This document shows, piece by piece, positions 63,501 through 64,000 of a stretch of 64,000 nucleotides of DNA (positions are counted from its first letter, which is position 1; the number at the start of each line of letters is the position of its first letter). The position numbers and the translations under genes are program-made. The DNA lies in assembly GCF_947179165.1 (NCBI RefSeq), contig NC_077243.1, positions 9,823,001 to 9,887,000 on the forward strand. The letters run 5' to 3'. The DNA is from Solanum dulcamara. Lineage: Eukaryota; Streptophyta; Magnoliopsida; Solanales; Solanaceae. The notes under the pieces were generated by a model that was given only the letters and a program-made list of their open reading frames with translations, made no database searches and had not been told where the DNA came from.

Positions 63501-63976
63501 TGCAATAGCTTTTGCCTAAACGATAAACTTAAAATCCTGGATCCAACAGCTTCATCACGACACATAATATCTTCTATAACAATAGACAGGCTGGTAAACT
63601 TATTCACCTTCAGAGAACTCAGTAGAAAGTGGTTCCACTTCTTGCGCCACATTTTCACCTGACCTACTGATGTCTGCATCTATCTCATCTTTGTTGGACT
63701 CCGCTGGCACAATGCTCTCACAACTATTCATTTCACGACAACCATCCTGACGTACAACAATAAACTAGTTTAATATTAATCAAACCGGAAATCAACTAGG
63801 ACAACATTTGAATGCTGTAAATTTGAAGGCTTAGCAGAAAATTAGAAAAAGAAAAAAAAGCAGAGTCGACCTGAGAGGACTCCATGGGAACATAAGTACC
63901 ATTTTCAAATTTGTAATAAAGGCCATCATTACAGCTGTAGTACCAGCCAGCTTGAGGATCGTGATAAAATCCAGTG
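51502..63976 (-). CDS. OCRE and G-patch domain protein (3' part of gene)
   Basis: RNA-processing type protein, resembling the Arabidopsis D111/G-patch protein At5g26610 and animal AGGF1 in part (from memory). Exons in transcript order: 63976-63871, 63746-63608, 55158-55098, 55014-54890, 54811-54719, 54176-53904, 53193-52973, 52302-52084, 51627-51502; phases agree throughout, giving 453 residues in the window. The 5' end lies beyond 64000. The first exon seen encodes an OCRE repeat ([20 protein letters not shown]). A middle region includes [20 protein letters not shown] and [20 protein letters not shown]. The last two exons give the G-patch ([20 protein letters not shown], ending [12 protein letters not shown]); GEALG departs from the usual GxGLG. 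The exon 55158 acceptor could alternatively be 55155. The second intron seen is 8.4 kb and filled by a LINE and a palindrome. Confidence 0.82.
54436..54505 (-). repeat. Short LINE-tail relic in an OCRE/G-patch intron
   Basis: GACGACGACAAGAACAACA, then CCCAGTGTAGTCCCAC and GTGGGGTCTGGAGAGGGTGAG match the outer 70 bp of the RTE LINE tail in reverse. Confidence 0.7.
55561..59259 (-). mobile_element. RTE-type LINE, near full length, inactive
   Basis: A 3.7-kb non-LTR retrotransposon in the intron of the OCRE/G-patch gene, same orientation as the host. The 3' end has the family tail and TTGTTGTTGTTGTT (55561 up). The 5' part (58740-59259) is a GC-rich leader with repeated GTGAACAGTATTTC-like motifs. 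A single ORF encoded an AP-type endonuclease then reverse transcriptase. The 5' edge is an inference from the composition change and from the start of the palindrome at 59260. CACCAA (3' side) and TACCAA (5' side) could be a short target duplication. Confidence 0.8.
55878..58740 (-). pseudogene. LINE endonuclease/reverse-transcriptase ORF, four stops
   Basis: Endonuclease: [29 protein letters not shown], then [12 protein letters not shown]. Reverse transcriptase: [74 protein letters not shown], and the active-site FADD in [12 protein letters not shown]. One reading frame is kept from 58735 to 55878 but stopped by TAG near 57640, TGA near 56866, TAA near 56674 and TGA near 56080; the last was TGG in the 7-kb copy. 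A small deletion at the start (near SWDV / GTLTGKS) damages the endonuclease N-terminus. C-terminal residues WRTHIRIEG precede the stop at 55880-55878. Confidence 0.9.
59260..61242 (+). repeat. Left arm of 4-kb palindrome
   Basis: 1983 bp. Base x pairs with base 122574 minus x in the right arm. It starts CCAAACTTGCGCTCC, ends AGATTTTCATTCT, and contains a PMD reading frame. No indels against the other arm; about 14 substitutions, all within the coding part. Confidence 0.97.
59633..61231 (+). pseudogene. Plant mobile domain (PMD) protein, left copy, one nonsense codon
   Basis: The frame is open from 59633 to 61231 except for TGA at 60137-60139. Residues include [58 protein letters not shown] and, after the stop, [18 protein letters not shown] and QIWAIEHFY. 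This is the pattern of the plant mobile domain (aminotransferase-like, MAIN family and many transposon-encoded relatives). The C-terminus is very acidic ([12 protein letters not shown], then [12 protein letters not shown]). TGA sits in HxDEF where family members have an Arg-like position, so CGA to TGA is likely. A splice acceptor-like TTCTTTCAG precedes ATGAATATC at 59702, so the true start may be there, and GT-AG splicing of 60080-60151 might remove the stop. Function unknown. Confidence 0.75.
61243..61331. other. Palindrome spacer
   Basis: 89 bp of unique sequence between the arms; it would be the loop of a hairpin. No motif recognised. Confidence 0.9.
61332..63314 (-). repeat. Right arm of 4-kb palindrome
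   Basis: 1983 bp, inverted copy of 59260-61242 with no length change. Its outer edge (GCAAGTTTGG|ATTTAGC) adjoins native intron sequence rather than the LINE. Confidence 0.97.
61343..62941 (-). pseudogene. Plant mobile domain (PMD) protein, right copy, same nonsense codon
   Basis: Inverted copy of the left PMD frame, stop TGA at 62437-62435 in the same codon. Amino-acid differences from the left copy include S/P in IISLPF, S/L in RTSICP, G/D in STEGF, L/F in DYLFQ, M/V in FMMAF, S/F in NYSLV, R/C in FYRRE, E/G in PMEEEE, I/T in LIGDS, P/S in YAPLR and SVPAG, and K/E in EFSKY. Only one silent change (GGA/GGG, near 60372) was noted. Same acidic C-terminus and the same doubts about start and splicing as the left copy. 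Confidence 0.75.
63315..63607 (-). other. Native intron part of OCRE/G-patch gene
   Basis: AT-rich sequence between the right palindrome arm and the exon ending at 63608; it contains the splice donor. With 55159-55560 it makes up the roughly 0.7 kb left of the intron once the LINE and palindrome are subtracted. Confidence 0.6.
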
Positions 63977-64000
63977 CTACAAAAGAAGGATTGATCTCAA

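Overview
This window is nuclear DNA from a flowering plant, most probably a Solanaceae species close to tomato or potato. The evidence is AT-rich sequence, intron-rich genes with GT-AG splice sites, best family matches to plant-type proteins (FIP37, Notchless/NLE, plant SPC25, TIC32-like dehydrogenase), and repeats I associate with nightshades: an RTE-type LINE whose 3' tail ends in (TTG)n, Stowaway MITEs, and a Copia element with a tRNA-iMet primer site. The genus is an inference. No search was run.

Five protein-coding genes can be built from splice sites and reading phase. They are SPC25, a kinetochore subunit (+, 1735-6303, 8 exons, 324 aa); a TIC32-like short-chain dehydrogenase (-, 14566-10159, 8 exons, 331 aa); NLE1/Notchless, a 60S ribosome-assembly WD40 protein (+, 29171-37173, 13 exons, 483 aa); FIP37, the WTAP-type subunit of the m6A RNA methyltransferase (+, 43567-50539, 14 exons, 342 aa); and the 3' part of an OCRE plus G-patch RNA-binding protein (-, 63976-51502, nine exons seen, running off the right edge). 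FIP37 and the OCRE/G-patch gene are convergent. No operon-like or pathway clustering is evident.

The rest is intergenic and intronic sequence loaded with transposon relics. From left to right these are: a possible pogo-type MITE (320-1358); a hAT-like MITE, a 5'-truncated LINE and a Stowaway (6.5-9.6 kb); a gene-poor stretch from 14.6 to 29.2 kb with a pogo element carrying transposase remains, two other MITE-like elements, a 652-bp element with a 13-bp target duplication, and a 3-kb unclassified repeat; a degenerate Copia retrotransposon between NLE1 and FIP37 (37868-42987); a tRNA-derived SINE-like insertion inside FIP37; and, inside one 8.4-kb intron of the OCRE/G-patch gene, an almost full-length RTE LINE lying directly against a 4-kb palindrome.

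The palindrome (59260-63314) is the most striking object. Its two 1983-bp arms have exactly equal length and no indels, differ at only about 14 positions, and are separated by 89 bp. Each arm carries a plant-mobile-domain (PMD, aminotransferase-like) reading frame broken by the same in-frame TGA. If the host gene is transcribed through it, the intron would fold into a near-perfect 2-kb double-stranded RNA. All splice sites and coordinates were read by eye and would benefit from RNA evidence.
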